64,000 nt of DNA from Aquimarina intermedia (GTDB taxonomy: Bacteria; Bacteroidota; Bacteroidia; Flavobacteriales; Flavobacteriaceae). The notes beneath the pieces were generated by a model. The model ran no database searches. It was not told the origin of the DNA and saw only the letters and a program-made list of their open reading frames with translations. The first letter of the stretch is position 1. Each line of letters starts with the position of its first letter. The stretch spans positions 1 through 64,000 of the forward strand of contig NZ_VNHU01000011.1 in assembly GCF_008124785.1 (NCBI RefSeq). The letters are read 5' to 3'. This document shows, one piece after another, positions 18,435 to 27,809 of the stretch. Both the position numbers and the translations under genes were made by a program.

Positions 18435-18454
18435 GCTCTAATATTTTTAGTTTC

Positions 18455-19795
18455 TTAAAACTCTCTATTTGCATCAAATGCTTCTAAATATTCTTTAACA
18501 CGTAAAACAAATTGTCCTCCAAGAGCACCATTAACCACACGATGATCATAGGAGTGAGATAAGAACATTCTATATCTAATTCCAATAAAATCCCCTTCAG
18601 GAGTCTCAATAACAGCTGGTACTTTACGTATCGCACCCACAGCTAAAATCCCTACTTGTGGTTGATTGATAATTGGAGTCCCCATGACACTTCCAAAAGT
18701 TCCCACATTGGTTACCGTATAGGTGCCGCCTTGTATATCATCAGGTTTTAGATTGTTAGTTCTTGCACGATTTGCTAAATCGTTTACTGCCTTTGTCATA
18801 CCAACTAGATTCAGTTGATCCGCATTTTTAATTACAGGAACAATCAGATTACCATCAGGCAGTGCAGCTGCCATCCCTAAATTAATATTTTTCTTTTTGA
18901 TAATCGTATCCCCCGAAACAGATATATTCATCAACGGGAAATCTTTGAGTGCCTTAGCGATTGCCTCCATAAATATAGGCGTAAACGTAATACTTTCTCC
19001 TTCTCGTTTCTGAAATTCATTCTTAACCTTCTTTCTCCAATTCCAGATATTGGTAACATCAGCTTCAATAAATGATTGTACGTGAGCAGAAGTCTGCACA
19101 GAATCAACCATGTGATGTGCGATAAGCTTACCCATTCGAGTCATCTCAATCACTTCATCCTCCCCCGAGGCAACCGGAGCTACTTTTGCAGGACTCGCCT
19201 TAGTCGGTTGTGGCGCTGTAGCAGCAGCCGAAGGTGTCGTTTTCTCTTTTTGAGCAACAACAGTCTGCTTTCCGTCTTTCCTATTTTCTAAGTACCCCAA
19301 AACATCATGCTTTGTAACACGACCATCCTTACCGGTACCTGAAATACTTTCTAATTCCTCTAAAGAAATACCTTCAGTAGCTGCAATATTTTTTACTAAC
19401 GGAGAGTAAAACTGATCACTATCAGCGTAATCATTTGATTCCTCATTATGCACTGCTGCAGTACTTTCTTCTACTTGCGATTCGATTGCTTTTGCAGTTT
19501 CGGGAGCTGCCTCAAATTCTTTATTATCTGTATCATCATTTGCACTGCCTTCTCCTTCAACCTCTATAATGGCTACTGTTTGCCCTACTTTTACGACATC
19601 ATCAATATCAAACAGTTTTTCGACCAGTACGCCTTCAACTTCACTTGGCACTTCACTATCCACTTTGTCGGTTGCTATCTCCAACACCGCATCATCCATC
19701 TCGATAGTATCCCCTACTTCTTTTAACCAAGTTGTAATTGTTGCCTCAGCAACACTCTCACCCATTTTAGGTAATTTCAGCTCAAATTTTGCCAT
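18455..19795 (-). CDS. 2-oxoacid dehydrogenase complex E2 acyltransferase
   Basis: Dihydrolipoamide acyltransferase of 446 residues. The N-terminal lipoyl domain has the lipoylation site EIATDKVDSEVPSE. A long Ala/Glu/Pro-rich linker follows, then the E1/E3-binding domain (YSPLVKNIAATEGISLEEL...GKDGRVTKHDVLGYL at about 135-175), a second linker and the catalytic domain. The catalytic motif reads SHSYDHRVVNGALGG, so the usual DHRxxDG Asp is Asn here; I recall this from other flavobacterial E2 proteins. The branched-chain complex is most likely, but no E1 or E3 gene is adjacent, so 2-oxoglutarate or pyruvate complexes remain possible. Confidence 0.92.
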   Translation of the reverse strand: MAKFELKLPKMGESVAEATITTWLKEVGDTIEMDDAVLEIATDKVDSEVPSEVEGVLVEKLFDIDDVVKVGQTVAIIEVEGEGSANDDTDNKEFEAAPETAKAIESQVEESTAAVHNEESNDYADSDQFYSPLVKNIAATEGISLEELESISGTGKDGRVTKHDVLGYLENRKDGKQTVVAQKEKTTPSAAATAPQPTKASPAKVAPVASGEDEVIEMTRMGKLIAHHMVDSVQTSAHVQSFIEADVTNIWNWRKKVKNEFQKREGESITFTPIFMEAIAKALKDFPLMNISVSGDTIIKKKNINLGMAAALPDGNLIVPVIKNADQLNLVGMTKAVNDLANRARTNNLKPDDIQGGTYTVTNVGTFGSVMGTPIINQPQVGILAVGAIRKVPAVIETPEGDFIGIRYRMFLSHSYDHRVVNGALGGQFVLRVKEYLEAFDANREF

Positions 19796-20010
19796 ATTCT
19801 TAATCGAAAGTATTTATAGGTTATATTTTTTGCGAATTTAGTTAAAAATAAGCTTAATAGTTATTTTTTCTGTACTAAAGTTTCTATAAAATGCGATTTC
19901 TGTACTCCGCCAAAACTCCTTTAACCGGAAAAATATTATTCAGAACATATTAAAGATAGCCTTAAGCCTATATACTCTTGCAAATATACTAATACTGAAG
20001 TATTTTATTC

Positions 20011-20631
20011 TTAAGAACTTTTTAAAGCTTGTTCTAGCGGAATTCTATTTATAATACTTCTGCCAAGTGTCACTTCATCAGCATACTCAAGTTCATCATT
20101 TACTCCAATACCACGTGCGATGGTTGAAGTTCGTATAGTAACTTCTTTTAACAATTTATATATGTAAAAATTGGTAGTATCACCTTCCATCGTAGCGCTT
20201 AATGCAAAAATAAGTTCGGATACTTCTCCTGACTTAGCTCTCTCAACTAAGGAAGCGATGGCCAGATCATGAGGACCCACTCCATCTAACGGACTTATTT
20301 TTCCGCCTAATACGTGATATAGCCCTCTATATTGACTGGTACTTTCAATGGCCATCACGTCACGAATATCCTCTACTACACATATAGTATCCTGAACTCT
20401 ATTAGGATTCGAACAAATATGGCATATTTCTAAATCACTGATACTGTGACATTTTTTACAAAATTTAATATCCTTACGCAGCGTAGTAAGTGCGCTTGCC
20501 AAATTTATAGTCTGTGATTCTGGTTGCCTCAATAAATGTAACACTAATCGCAATGCAGTTCGTTTACCAATACCCGGCAGCTGAGACATTTCATACACTG
20601 CATTCTCTAAAAGTTTTGAAGAAAATTCCAT
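20011..20631 (-). CDS. recR: recombination mediator RecR
   Basis: Recombinational repair protein that works with RecO and RecF to load RecA at gaps. The 206-residue protein has an N-terminal helix-hairpin-helix ([17 protein letters not shown]), a four-cysteine zinc finger [16 protein letters not shown] and a Toprim domain beginning [16 protein letters not shown]-terminal Walker-B-like segment follows. Length is typical. It is encoded alone, divergent from the small membrane protein gene. Its upstream region has a TAAATTTG -7 box (20639-20646) without a clear -33. Confidence 0.96.
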   Translation of the reverse strand: MEFSSKLLENAVYEMSQLPGIGKRTALRLVLHLLRQPESQTINLASALTTLRKDIKFCKKCHSISDLEICHICSNPNRVQDTICVVEDIRDVMAIESTSQYRGLYHVLGGKISPLDGVGPHDLAIASLVERAKSGEVSELIFALSATMEGDTTNFYIYKLLKEVTIRTSTIARGIGVNDELEYADEVTLGRSIINRIPLEQALKSS

Positions 20632-20748
20632 AGCCCTGCAAATTTAATATTTTTAATCTGAGTCTGCACGAATTATTAAAGGATATCACAAGTAAATCCT
20701 GTAAGAAAAGTTTGTTTTTAGTATTTTTACAGCTTAAACTATAATTCC

Positions 20749-20913
20749 ATGTTTTCATCACTTTCAGAAGAAACACAACTTGTATTAGCCATCATAGCCA
20801 TTGCGTTATTATTTGGTTTGGTAGTATGGAACTCAAAAAAGAATAAAAGCAAACTCTATCACAGGGATCAACGAAACTTTAGAAAAAACTATTACAAAAA
20901 AAAGAAAAAGTGA
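20749..20913 (+). CDS. 54-residue single-span membrane protein
   Basis: Short ORF starting MFSSLSEETQLVLAIIAIAL, with one membrane helix at about 10-27 and a very basic C-terminal tail (NYYKKKKK). The layout is like small inner-membrane proteins with cytosolic RNA- or membrane-binding tails. Its stop overlaps the start of the acetyltransferase gene as GTGA, a translational-coupling arrangement that supports it being a real gene. Function unknown. Confidence 0.65.
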   Translation: MFSSLSEETQLVLAIIAIALLFGLVVWNSKKNKSKLYHRDQRNFRKNYYKKKKK

Positions 20914-21365
20914 TCACACTACGCAGGGTTCCCAACACCGACAAGAATTTTATAGCACTAGTTCAAGCTCTAGACAAGGATTTAGCCATCCGTGATGGAG
21001 AAGACCATGATTTTTACAATCAGTTTAATGGTCTAGGGAATATTCATCATTGTGTGGTAGCTTACAATAATGAGGATAAGGCCGTAGGGTGCGGAGCTTT
21101 TAAGGAATACAATAAACAGGAAACGGAAATCAAACGTATGTATGTCCTGCCTGAAACCAGAGGTCAAGGAATCGCACTTATCATATTAAATCAGCTAGAG
21201 AGTTGGTCTAAATCGTTAGGGTATACACAATGCATTTTAGAAACAGGTATACAACAACCCGAAGCAATCGCACTATACAAAAAAGCCGGCTACTCAATTA
21301 CTGACAACTATGGTCAATACACAGGAGTCACTAATAGTATTTGCTTTGCTAAAAAATTAAAATAA
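20910..21365 (+). CDS. GNAT-family N-acetyltransferase
   Basis: Acetyl-CoA-dependent acyltransferase of 151 residues. The acetyl-CoA loop is MYVLPETRGQGIALIILNQLESWSKSLGY, followed by the QPEAIALYKKAGY block. The likely start is GTG at 20910, overlapping the previous stop by 4 bases; the next Met is well inside the fold. The acceptor substrate cannot be told from sequence. Confidence 0.9.
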   Translation: MITLRRVPNTDKNFIALVQALDKDLAIRDGEDHDFYNQFNGLGNIHHCVVAYNNEDKAVGCGAFKEYNKQETEIKRMYVLPETRGQGIALIILNQLESWSKSLGYTQCILETGIQQPEAIALYKKAGYSITDNYGQYTGVTNSICFAKKLK

Positions 21366-21415
21366 ATGCTATTGTTCTGTAAAGTATACCCACTCAATAA
21401 AACATTCAAACTATC

Positions 21416-21991
21416 ATGAAAATTTACACAAAGACTGGTGACAAAGGTACCACGGCTTTATTTGGCGGAACCAGAGTTCCTAAACATCATATAAGAATTG
21501 ACAGCTACGGCACCGTTGACGAACTCAATTCACACATAGGCCTTATACGCGATCAAGACATTGATCCGAAGTACAAATCAGATCTTATTAAAATACAGGA
21601 TCGATTGTTTACTATTGGCGCTATCTTGGCGACAGATCCTGAAAAAGCGGTCCTTAAGAGTGGAAAAAAAAGGTTAGCTATTCCAACAATATCTGTTGAG
21701 GATATTACATTTTTGGAAGAACAAATCGATCAAATGAATGAAGCACTGCCTCCAATGACCCATTTTGTTTTACCAGGTGGACATACAACAGTGTCATTTT
21801 GTCACATCGCTCGTTGCGTATGTCGCCGAGCAGAGCGATTGAGCACTGCTTTGTTCGAACTAGAGCCTTTTGAAGAAAATGCACTCCCTTATCTCAACAG
21901 ACTTTCTGACTATCTTTTTGTGCTGGCACGAAAATTGTCCTTTGATCTGAAAGCAGAAGAAATAAAGTGGGTTCCTAGTAAGGAAAACTAG
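21416..21991 (+). CDS. PduO-type cob(I)alamin adenosyltransferase
   Basis: ATP:corrinoid adenosyltransferase that makes adenosylcobalamin, 191 residues. The N-terminal ATP-binding signature KIYTKTGDKGTTALFGG and the VDELNSHIGLIR block are present, as is RCVCRRAERLSTAL, the characteristic active-site helix. It forms a possible unit with the GNAT gene 50 bases upstream. meaB at 35.9 kb indicates that the cofactor is used by methylmalonyl-CoA mutase encoded elsewhere. Confidence 0.94.
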   Translation: MKIYTKTGDKGTTALFGGTRVPKHHIRIDSYGTVDELNSHIGLIRDQDIDPKYKSDLIKIQDRLFTIGAILATDPEKAVLKSGKKRLAIPTISVEDITFLEEQIDQMNEALPPMTHFVLPGGHTTVSFCHIARCVCRRAERLSTALFELEPFEENALPYLNRLSDYLFVLARKLSFDLKAEEIKWVPSKEN

Positions 21992-22070
21992 AAAGTCCGT
22001 AAAATTTAACGATAAGATTCACTCTTAAAAATACGTTCTTAAAATTATTGTGTAAATAATTGAATTTTTA

Positions 22071-22101
22071 CTTGACTTTTTAAACTAAAAAATTATTTTT
22101 G
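22071..22101 (+). promoter_or_regulatory. promoter of the DUF2795 gene
   Basis: CTTG ending at 22074, a 19-bp spacer, then TATTTTTG (exact TAnnTTTG). The predicted leader is about 17 nt. Confidence 0.65.
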
Positions 22102-22124
22102 CAAAAATTAAAACCAGTAAAAAT

Positions 22125-22346
22125 ATGTATTGGACATTAGAACTAGCATCGTATTTAAGTGATGCTCCCTGGCCGGCTACAAAAGATGAATTGATTGATT
22201 ATGCAATTCGAACTGGAGCACCGTTAGAGGTTGTTGAAAATTTACAATCAATTGAAGATGAAGGAGATTCCTATGATTCTATAGAAGAAATATGGCCAGA
22301 TTATCCCACGGACGAAGATTATCTTTGGAACGAAGATGAATATTAA
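22125..22346 (+). CDS. DUF2795 domain protein
   Basis: Acidic protein of 73 residues starting MYWTLELASYLSDAPWPATK. The ASYLSDAPWPATKDELIDYAIR block is the DUF2795 core, a small helical domain found mostly as a single protein in Bacteroidota. The C-terminal third is rich in Asp, Glu and Tyr. Function unknown. It has its own strong promoter and terminator, so it is a monocistronic, probably well-expressed gene just upstream of secA. Confidence 0.88.
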   Translation: MYWTLELASYLSDAPWPATKDELIDYAIRTGAPLEVVENLQSIEDEGDSYDSIEEIWPDYPTDEDYLWNEDEY

Positions 22347-22364
22347 AAAACTTTGAAATAGTGC

Positions 22365-22392
22365 TAAAAGTCTCGCAAGAGGCTTTTTTTTT
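22365..22392 (+). terminator. terminator of the DUF2795 gene
   Basis: AAAAGTCTC pairs with GAGGCTTTT (with a G-T pair) around GCAA and runs into eight T residues, 19 bases after the stop codon. Confidence 0.8.
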
Positions 22393-22554
22393 GCGTAAAT
22401 TACGCCCTATAAAACCTATTCTTTTTAGATAACTTCTTAACTGTGTGTTGTCTGAAAAAATAACTGATTGCTTTCCTTAAGAAAGAGAGCCGAACATAAA
22501 ATCCAGTATGACACATGTTTTACTGTGATATACTTAAAATATATAACCATAATT

Positions 22555-25500
22555 ATGGGAATTTTAGATTCTGTACTTAAAGTATTTGTTGGAGATAAAT
22601 CCAAAAAGGACATAAAAGAAATTCAGCCAAAAGTTGAATTAATCAAAAAGGCTGAAAAAGAGATTGAAGGACTTACAAATGATGAACTGAGAGCACGCAC
22701 TCAAGCGTTCAAAGCTCAAGTTAACGATGCGCGATCCGAAGTACATCTTAAAATCGAAAATCTGGTTAGGGAAGCCAACGATATCGAAGATATTGACCGC
22801 AAAGAAGATATCTATAATGAAATTGATAAGCTGAAAGATGAAGCTTATGAAATAACAGAGCAAACACTTGCTGATATATTACCTCAAGCTTTTGCAGTAG
22901 TTAAAGAAACAGCTAAACGCTTTACCAAAGAAAATACGCTAACGGTAACAGCATCAGCGTATGATCGAGAACTGTCCGGTCAAAAAACATATGTCAATCT
23001 TGATGGTGATAATGCCGTTTGGGAAACCAGTTGGGATGCAGCCGGAAAAGAGGTCAAATGGGACATGATTCATTATGATGTTCAGCTGATTGGTGGTATT
23101 GCTATGCACCAAGGAAATGTTGCAGAGATGCAGACAGGAGAAGGTAAAACATTAGTGGCTACGCTTCCTGTGTATTTAAATGCGCTGACCGGTAACGGTG
23201 TTCATCTGGTAACAGTAAATGATTACTTGGCAAGACGAGATAGTGAATGGATGGCACCAATTTTTCAGTTTCATGGACTCACTATTGATTGTATAGACAA
23301 TCACCGTCCAAACTCTGCAGAACGACGCGCAGCCTACAACGCTGATATTACCTATGGTACTAACAATGAATTTGGTTTTGATTATCTGCGGGATAATATG
23401 TCACACTCACCGGATGATCTGGTACAACGTCCTCATAATTATGCGATTATTGATGAGGTGGATTCGGTTTTAATTGATGATGCCAGAACGCCATTGATCA
23501 TCTCGGGACCTATTCCAAAAGGTGATGTGCATGAATTTGACGCCTTAAAACCAAAAATTGCAGATGTTGTTGCGGTACAACAAAAGTTGTTAACTACTGT
23601 ATTGGCAGAAGCTAAAAAACTAATCAAAGAAGGAAACACCAAAGACGGTGGATTTAAACTGCTTCAGGTGTATCGTGGTATTCCTAAAAATAAAGCACTG
23701 ATTAAGTTTTTAAGTGAAGAAGGTATAAAATTACTACTTCAGAAGACTGAGAACTTCTACATGCAGGATAACAATAGAGAAATGCATAAAATTGATGCAG
23801 ACCTCTATTATGTTATCGAAGAAAAAAACAATCAAATTGATCTTACCGACAAAGGGGTGGATTATTTATCAGGAGCAGATGATCCTGACTTTTTTGTACT
23901 TCCGCAAATCGGAATGGAAATTGCAAAAATTGAAAATAAAAACTTATCTAAAGAAGAGGAAGCTGAACAAAAGGAAGAACTTTTTAGAGACTATAGTATC
24001 AAAAGTGAACGTATCCACACCTTGCGTCAATTATTAAAAGCATACTCGCTTTTTGAAAAAGATGTGGAGTACGTTGTAATGGACAACAAAGTTAAAATCG
24101 TTGATGAGCAAACGGGTCGTATCATGGATGGACGTCGTTATAGTGATGGTTTACATCAGGCGATTGAAGCTAAAGAAAATGTCAAAATTGAAGATGCCAC
24201 ACAAACCTTTGCTACGGTAACACTTCAGAATTACTTTAGAATGTACCGTAAGTTATCCGGTATGACAGGTACAGCAGTTACTGAAGCTGGAGAATTATGG
24301 GAAATCTACAAATTAGATGTGGTTGAGATTCCTACGAATCGCCCGATTGCTAGAAAGGATAAAGAAGACTTAGTTTACAAAACTAAGCGTGAAAAATACA
24401 ATGCCGTTATTGAAGAGGTTACTGAACTTTCTCGTGCCGGCAGACCTGTGCTGATTGGTACAACTTCTGTTGAAATTTCAGAACTTTTAGGGCGTATGCT
24501 TACCATACGTAAAGTACCGCATAATGTCCTGAATGCAAAGTTGCATAAAAAAGAAGCTGATATTGTAGCCGAAGCCGGAAATCCGGGTGTTGTAACCATT
24601 GCAACAAATATGGCTGGTCGTGGAACAGATATAAAATTAACCGATGAAGTTAAAAAAGCTGGCGGTCTAGCCATTATCGGTACCGAACGTCACGATTCTC
24701 GCCGTGTGGACAGACAGTTACGTGGTCGTGCCGGTCGTCAGGGAGATCCAGGTAGCTCTCAATTTTATGTATCCTTAGAGGATAACTTAATGCGATTATT
24801 CGGATCTGAGCGTATTGCCAAAATGATGGATAGAATGGGACTCAAAGAAGGTGAAGTTATTCAACACTCCATGATCTCAAAATCTATCGAACGCGCACAG
24901 AAAAAAGTAGAAGAAAATAATTTTGGGGTACGTAAGCGTCTGTTAGAATATGATGATGTGATGAATGCTCAGCGTGAAGTGGTCTACAAGAGACGTTATC
25001 ACGCACTGTACGGTGAACGTCTTAAGTTGGATATCGCCAATATGATATACGATACCGCCGAGGTAATTACCGAAGGAAATAAGGCTGCACAAGACTTTAA
25101 AAATTTCGAATTTGAATTGATTCGTTATTTCTCCATGAGTAGTCCGGTGTCTGAAGCTGAATTTGAAAAGAAAGATGCTCAAAAAATAGCCGGCGAAGTG
25201 TACAAGGCTGCTTATTCACATTATCAAGATAAGATGATGCGTAATGCTGAAGCTGCTTTCCCGGTGATCAAGCAGGTATATGAGGACCAATCTAATAATT
25301 ATGAACGTATTCTTGTTCCTTTTACAGATGGAGTAAAAAGTTTGAATGTAGCGACAAACCTTCAAAAAGCTTATGAGAGTGAAGGAAAGCAGTTAATCAC
25401 AGACTTCGAGAAAAATATCACTTTAGCCATTATTGATGACGCATGGAAAACACATCTGCGTAAAATGGATGAGCTAAAACAAAGTGTGCAATTAGCGGTG

Positions 25501-25908
25501 CATGAACAAAAAGATCCTTTGCTTATATACAAGTTTGAGGCTTTTGAATTATTCAAGGCCATGATTGAAGAAGTTAATAAAGATGTTATATCATTTTTAT
25601 TTAAAGGTGAACTACCTACGGGTAACACTCAAGATATTTCTGAAGCGAAGCAGGTACGCAGAAAAGAAAGATTGGAAACCACTAAAGAAGAAATTCCTAA
25701 TCTTGATGAGCGTGCTTCACAGGGTCGATCGGCCGGACAAACTCAACAGCAACAGGTTACAGAAACTATTGTTAGAGAACAACCTAAAATTGGGCGTAAT
25801 GATAAAGTAACCATAAAACATGTTATGAGTGGAGAGAATAAATCCATGAAGTTTAAACAAGCGATCCCACTACTTCAAAAAGGAGAATGGGTGATTGTAG
25901 AGGATTAA
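22555..25908 (+). CDS. secA: preprotein translocase ATPase SecA
   Basis: Motor of Sec-dependent export, 1117 residues from the ATG at 22555 (MGILDSVLKVFVGDK). The frame is open 87 bases further upstream, but those residues do not resemble SecA. Walker A (MQTGEGKT) is near residue 195, Walker B (IIDEVDSVLIDDARTPLIISG) near 300, and the NBD2 blocks NMAGRGTDIKL and RQLRGRAGRQGDPGSSQFY follow. The protein is longer than E. coli SecA (901 aa), with an insert after the first nucleotide domain as in other Bacteroidota. The C-terminus ends in PLLQKGEWVIVED and lacks the Cys/His zinc-binding tail used for SecB. Confidence 0.97.
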   Translation: MGILDSVLKVFVGDKSKKDIKEIQPKVELIKKAEKEIEGLTNDELRARTQAFKAQVNDARSEVHLKIENLVREANDIEDIDRKEDIYNEIDKLKDEAYEITEQTLADILPQAFAVVKETAKRFTKENTLTVTASAYDRELSGQKTYVNLDGDNAVWETSWDAAGKEVKWDMIHYDVQLIGGIAMHQGNVAEMQTGEGKTLVATLPVYLNALTGNGVHLVTVNDYLARRDSEWMAPIFQFHGLTIDCIDNHRPNSAERRAAYNADITYGTNNEFGFDYLRDNMSHSPDDLVQRPHNYAIIDEVDSVLIDDARTPLIISGPIPKGDVHEFDALKPKIADVVAVQQKLLTTVLAEAKKLIKEGNTKDGGFKLLQVYRGIPKNKALIKFLSEEGIKLLLQKTENFYMQDNNREMHKIDADLYYVIEEKNNQIDLTDKGVDYLSGADDPDFFVLPQIGMEIAKIENKNLSKEEEAEQKEELFRDYSIKSERIHTLRQLLKAYSLFEKDVEYVVMDNKVKIVDEQTGRIMDGRRYSDGLHQAIEAKENVKIEDATQTFATVTLQNYFRMYRKLSGMTGTAVTEAGELWEIYKLDVVEIPTNRPIARKDKEDLVYKTKREKYNAVIEEVTELSRAGRPVLIGTTSVEISELLGRMLTIRKVPHNVLNAKLHKKEADIVAEAGNPGVVTIATNMAGRGTDIKLTDEVKKAGGLAIIGTERHDSRRVDRQLRGRAGRQGDPGSSQFYVSLEDNLMRLFGSERIAKMMDRMGLKEGEVIQHSMISKSIERAQKKVEENNFGVRKRLLEYDDVMNAQREVVYKRRYHALYGERLKLDIANMIYDTAEVITEGNKAAQDFKNFEFELIRYFSMSSPVSEAEFEKKDAQKIAGEVYKAAYSHYQDKMMRNAEAAFPVIKQVYEDQSNNYERILVPFTDGVKSLNVATNLQKAYESEGKQLITDFEKNITLAIIDDAWKTHLRKMDELKQSVQLAVHEQKDPLLIYKFEAFELFKAMIEEVNKDVISFLFKGELPTGNTQDISEAKQVRRKERLETTKEEIPNLDERASQGRSAGQTQQQQVTETIVREQPKIGRNDKVTIKHVMSGENKSMKFKQAIPLLQKGEWVIVED

Positions 25909-25925
25909 TACATAATATACAATAA

Positions 25926-25967
25926 TAAAAAACGGATGATATTTCATTAATATCATCCGTTTTTTTA
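25926..25967. terminator. terminator between secA and the M23 gene
   Basis: AAAACGGATGATATT pairs with AATATCATCCGTTTT around a 5-base loop, followed by a T-run on the plus strand and an equivalent on the minus strand. It serves two convergent genes. Confidence 0.9.
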
Positions 25968-25983
25968 TTCATAAGAGCAGGTC

Positions 25984-26676
25984 TTATGTGATTTTTAAAA
26001 GCAAATTTGGATCCGGACAGTTCTTTATAAATTTTTGAATTTGCAGCGTGTTCGATACGCCGGGATAATCGCCTTCATTACCTTCCAAATCTTTTATAAT
26101 CTGAAAATGTAAATGAGGAGCATAGGTTCCATTTACAGACGAATCACCTAGTCGTGCAAATACTTCTCCTTTTCCTATCGTTTGTCCCTTATGAATGTCC
26201 TCTAAAGAATCTAAGCTCAAATGACCATAGAGCGTATAGAATGTAATTTTGTCTATAATATGTTCTAGAATAATAGTAGGACCGTAATCTCCAAAATTTG
26301 TGTTATTTTTAATACTGTGCACTCTTCCATTTAGCGGTGCTACTATTTCCGCTCCTGCTGCACACCAAATGTCTAAGCCCAAATGTATATTTCTTTCTAA
26401 ATCTGGATTTTCTTGGTTAAAATATGTGCTACGCTTGTATAAATCCCTCTTTTCAAGATACCCGCCATACGCCATCGTACTGCCTTTAGAATTTAAAAAA
26501 GTATTGATGTAATTCTCAAAAGCCTCTGGTGATGTGATATCAACTTCTAGTAGCGCTGAGTTTGATGGAGATAAATCTATAGGCGAATAACGCTCTTTGT
26601 TCTGAGGATCAATGACGACTGGTGTAAATGTATCTGTAACATCTTCTATAAATTTTTTAAAAAAATTGGTGTCCAT
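25984..26676 (-). CDS. M23-family peptidase domain protein
   Basis: Zinc metallopeptidase of the LytM/lysostaphin fold, 230 residues. Zinc ligands are visible as H98xxxD102 in HLGLD and the HxH pair H188/H190 in APHLHF; H152 in YGHLS is the expected catalytic His. An N-terminal domain of about 90 residues precedes it. There is no signal peptide or membrane segment, which is odd for a peptidoglycan hydrolase. It lies 4 bases after the putative anti-sigma gene, as third gene of a sigma operon, so it is likely controlled by that ECF factor. Confidence 0.88.
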   Translation of the reverse strand: MDTNFFKKFIEDVTDTFTPVVIDPQNKERYSPIDLSPSNSALLEVDITSPEAFENYINTFLNSKGSTMAYGGYLEKRDLYKRSTYFNQENPDLERNIHLGLDIWCAAGAEIVAPLNGRVHSIKNNTNFGDYGPTIILEHIIDKITFYTLYGHLSLDSLEDIHKGQTIGKGEVFARLGDSSVNGTYAPHLHFQIIKDLEGNEGDYPGVSNTLQIQKFIKNCPDPNLLLKIT

Positions 26677-26680
26677 ATTT

Positions 26681-27103
26681 TTATTTTAAACTTGTATTCG
26701 CAGTAAATTCTCTATCAAATCTACGCTTTAGCACGGGTACTTGAATACTAAAATATAAAATTAGGAAAGAAATACTATATACAGTCGTTTGATAAGGAAC
26801 AAAATCCGGCAATGAAAACAAAAACATCATATTCTTAATCTTTGTCATTGATATGAAGTTGATAGTAGTTTCATTGGAGCCAACTTCTGTAATTATTGCA
26901 ACCAGTATTATGAAAAAAGTAATCACCCCAATTGCAATCCATTTCTTAGCCGTCAACAAGGGTGTATAAGGCTGTATTTCATTGGTTTTTATAGCCTCCT
27001 CTTTTCTAACACTATCCATTACCTGGACTAAAAAATTTGGTGAAACCTGGGATAATCCCGCTTCTTTGGCGAGCGTCTCTAAATCATCAAATGGCTCTTT
27101 CAT
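26681..27103 (-). CDS. putative membrane anti-sigma factor
   Basis: Protein of 140 residues from the ATG at 27103 (MKEPFDDLETLAKEAG). An N-terminal cytosolic segment of about 55 residues carries PNFLVQVMDSVRK. A membrane helix (WIAIGVITFFIILVAII) and a second one (YSISFLILYFSIQV) follow. It overlaps the sigma gene by 17 bases. Position, size and topology suggest an anti-sigma factor, but no conserved zinc anti-sigma motif is seen. Confidence 0.72.
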   Translation of the reverse strand: MKEPFDDLETLAKEAGLSQVSPNFLVQVMDSVRKEEAIKTNEIQPYTPLLTAKKWIAIGVITFFIILVAIITEVGSNETTINFISMTKIKNMMFLFSLPDFVPYQTTVYSISFLILYFSIQVPVLKRRFDREFTANTSLK

Positions 27104-27677
27104 TGGGTATACGGTTTTCAGAAACATGATAAGATTTTAGCAAGGTATATAACTTCTTTCTGCTTCTATGTAACTTAACTTTTATATTTGACGGACTCAT
27201 TCCGGTAATGCTACTTATTTCTTTTATATCTTTTTCTTCAAAGTAAAATAAAGTTATTAGCGAGGCTTCCATTTCAGAAAGTTTCAAAATTGCATTTTTT
27301 ATAATCTCTTTTCGCTCTTTATCTTCCAATAACTGAAATGCGTTTTTTACATCTTCTATTATATGAGCTGTCAGATCGCTATCTATATCCACTGGTGTAG
27401 CTTGCCGTTTTTTAGCCTTAAGATAATCTAAACTTTTGCGATAGGCTATGGTGTATAGCCAGGATGAAAACTTCGATTTACCTTCAAAACCAGCTAATGA
27501 TAAATATGCTTTAATAAATGTATCTTGAGCTATCTCTTCTGCTATTTCATGATTTCTGACCATTCTGATAACCAATGTATAAATAAAATTTTGATACCTC
27601 TCAATAAGTATTGCGTAAGCATCTATATCGCCTGCTAAAATAGCGTCTATATGATATTGATCTGACTGATGGTCCAT
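27087..27677 (-). CDS. ECF RNA polymerase sigma factor
   Basis: Sigma-70 family protein of 196 residues. Region 2 includes IAEEIAQDTFIKAYLSL and KFSSWLYTIAYRKSLDYLKAKKR, and region 4 includes EMEASLITLFYFEEKDIKEISSITGMSPSNIKVKLHRSRKKLY. It is the first gene of a three-gene unit with a membrane protein and an M23-type protein. This suggests envelope-stress or cell-wall control rather than the FecI/TonB kind. Confidence 0.92.
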   Translation of the reverse strand: MDHQSDQYHIDAILAGDIDAYAILIERYQNFIYTLVIRMVRNHEIAEEIAQDTFIKAYLSLAGFEGKSKFSSWLYTIAYRKSLDYLKAKKRQATPVDIDSDLTAHIIEDVKNAFQLLEDKERKEIIKNAILKLSEMEASLITLFYFEEKDIKEISSITGMSPSNIKVKLHRSRKKLYTLLKSYHVSENRIPNERAI

Positions 27678-27809
27678 TACTAATAAGACGTCAACAAATT
27701 TATCTGGTTACAAATATGGATAAATAATTTTTATTCCCATAAGTGTAACCTTAGCTATCTCTTGAGCGTCCTAGAAATAAAAAGAACATTCACTTTTAAA
27801 CTTTTGATT

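Noticed and set aside
22468..22554. N-terminal extension of SecA
   Set aside because: The 29 extra residues do not resemble SecA; the family N-terminus MGILDSVLK starts at 22555.
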